A stretch of 64,000 nucleotides of DNA, taken from positions 56,403,401-56,467,400 of the forward strand of contig OX365948.1 of the NCBI GenBank assembly GCA_947247005.1. Reading direction: 5' to 3'. Origin of the DNA: Spisula solida. Lineage: Eukaryota > Mollusca > Bivalvia > Venerida > Mactridae. The notes below the pieces were generated by a model. The model made no database searches. It was not told the DNA's origin and saw nothing but the letters and a program-made list of their open reading frames with translations. The position numbers and the translations under genes are program-made. Of this stretch, positions 62,847-64,000 are shown piece by piece (positions within the stretch are counted from its first letter, which is position 1; every line of letters starts with the position of its first letter).

Positions 62847-63142
62847 TCTCACTTGCGCTACTCTGAATGATAGCGTTTAGCGTTGCGAGGAGTTGAAGCT
62901 GCTGTTCCTTAAAGGTGTGTAATATAAGGGGCACTGAATGTTAAGGGTTGGTTATATATTTCAGGAAAACGTGTTGTCAAATTGCTATTAAAGTATAATC
63001 TAGATTATCTGCCCTTGTCTGCTAGTTTAACGCAATCATTCTCCTTGCAGTGATTTCGTCACGCGTTGTCACTTTAGAGACAAGGGAGATTACTGCGTAG
63101 GAGTTTGTTATATAATTATGTACTATAAGCTAATAGAACAGA

Positions 63143-63440
63143 CCCCGATCTCCCGAAACATCTCAATCTGAGCTAAACCTCATCTTAAATATTGGCTTTT
63201 CGTGAAAGCTCGGCCATTTCCGTTTGTCTCCGGTAAATATATCTATTGTAATGCATAAAGGCCGAGGTAATCAGAATGAAATATTGCCATGTGTCTTTTA
63301 GATTATATCCATGGGAAAGTGAAAACCTTTGCCTTAGTTTATTACAGTAAAATGAAATTTATCTCAAATTCTGACTCTGATTTGAGCAAAATCTCAATTT
63401 GAGGTGAGATTTCTACTTGAGATGTTCGGCAGATCAGGAC
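63143..63440. mobile_element. GATCTcrtGAAGCATCTC MITE, copy 2 (filled site)
   Basis: ccccgatctcccgaaacatc + tc ... gagatgttcggcagatcagg + ac. It carries the 84 bp element inside. Confidence 0.75.
63195..63278 (+). mobile_element. 84 bp short mobile element, copy 4, with 8 bp TSD
   Basis: gcttttcgtgaaagctcggc + catttccgtttgtctccggt ... aaaggccgaggtaatcagaa + tg is bounded by AAATATTG at 63187-63194 and 63279-63286. Confidence 0.85.
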
Positions 63441-63815
63441 TTGGAATCGGACTAAATGATATGCAGTTTGCGTAATAGTAACAACAGATGTTATAAATAA
63501 TAATAATAATTTAATAAACATTATGTTCTATTTGAATCATTAATTATCAAACACAATACAAGACAAAATCATCGGAAATGTCACACTGACATATATAGTC
63601 ACATGATAGTCACATGATGTCATGCTAAAAATAGAAATAGAATGTAAAACAAACATAAAACATGCTTGTACATGTACACGTTTTTTGTGAGTTAAACTCA
63701 TTCGTTTGAGTTTTAACTGACACTCACTTATATGTAACCCATTTAGCTCGTTGATGTACTCGCAATTCGTGATAAAATCAAATAAAATTCAAATGAACAA
63801 TGGAAACAATAGTAC

Positions 63816-63901
63816 CACAGGTAACTGCATCATTGAAAAATAAAAAAAAATGTTTTTTTTCATTTTTTATTTATAATTTTTTGATGATACAATTACCTGT
63901 G
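63816..63901. mobile_element. CACAGGTAACTG MITE, copy 3
   Basis: cacaggtaactgcatcattg ... gatgatacaattacctgtg, 86 bp. Confidence 0.85.
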
Positions 63902-63912
63902 AATAATAGCAG

Positions 63913-63993
63913 CACAGGTAACTGGATCAGTTAAAAAGAAATATTACTTTTTATTTTTTAAAATATTTTTTTTCAATGATCCAGTTACCTGTG
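63913..63993. mobile_element. CACAGGTAACTG MITE, copy 4
   Basis: cacaggtaactggatcagtt ... tgatccagttacctgtg, 81 bp, only 11 bp from copy 3. Confidence 0.85.
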
Positions 63994-64000
63994 ACAAGTA

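Overview
The window is eukaryotic DNA, AT-rich and intron-rich, and most likely from a bivalve mollusc. I base this on pearl-type (Helitron/Helentron-related) elements made of ~160 bp core repeats, an ACTG/ACGG-type tetranucleotide tract and a 3' hairpin, on very dense palindromic MITEs, on the recurrent motif acatgta, and on short exons in long introns. The clade call is inference. No bacterial operon, CRISPR or viral genome is present. Layout: (1) 416-4925, minus strand: 5' exons of a coiled-coil gene resembling CSPP1. Its start-codon exon lies at the edge of a 13-copy 52 bp minisatellite that re-copies its own splice acceptor and ATG. (2) 5.6-13.9 kb: no supported gene; hAT-like elements with 5 bp target duplications (one split by a pearl element) and MITEs. 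(3) 14.0-14.99 kb, minus: a small protein with an LRAT/NlpC-P60-like NCxHF motif. Its 3' end and flank are duplicated at 21.3-21.8 kb. (4) 16.9-25.2 kb: a 19 bp minisatellite, a transposon nested in a transposon, duplicated degenerate repeats and a Penelope-type hammerhead-like motif. (5) 25257-60643, plus: a five-exon gene for a 554-residue CABIT-domain adaptor (GAREM/THEMIS type) with a first intron of about 26 kb. (6) 33102-47901, minus: a complete 14-exon gene lying wholly inside that intron, antisense. It encodes a 627-residue protein with an N-terminal CBM20 starch/glycogen-binding domain, a linker built from repeated phase-2 exons (one carrying an in-frame 36 bp minisatellite), and a transmembrane segment near the C-terminus. 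(7) 60.6-64 kb: downstream sequence with a candidate promoter at 61.44-61.58 kb and MITE copies. The two large gene models were assembled by hand from splice sites, reading phase and protein continuity. All internal phases agree and both totals divide by three. The CBM20 protein looks like a membrane-anchored glycogen-binding protein with domain order opposite to vertebrate STBD1. The CABIT protein looks like a GRB2-type signalling adaptor. Their nesting is physical; a functional link is not shown. Most remaining sequence is transposon-derived, and I grouped it into families by comparing copies within the window.
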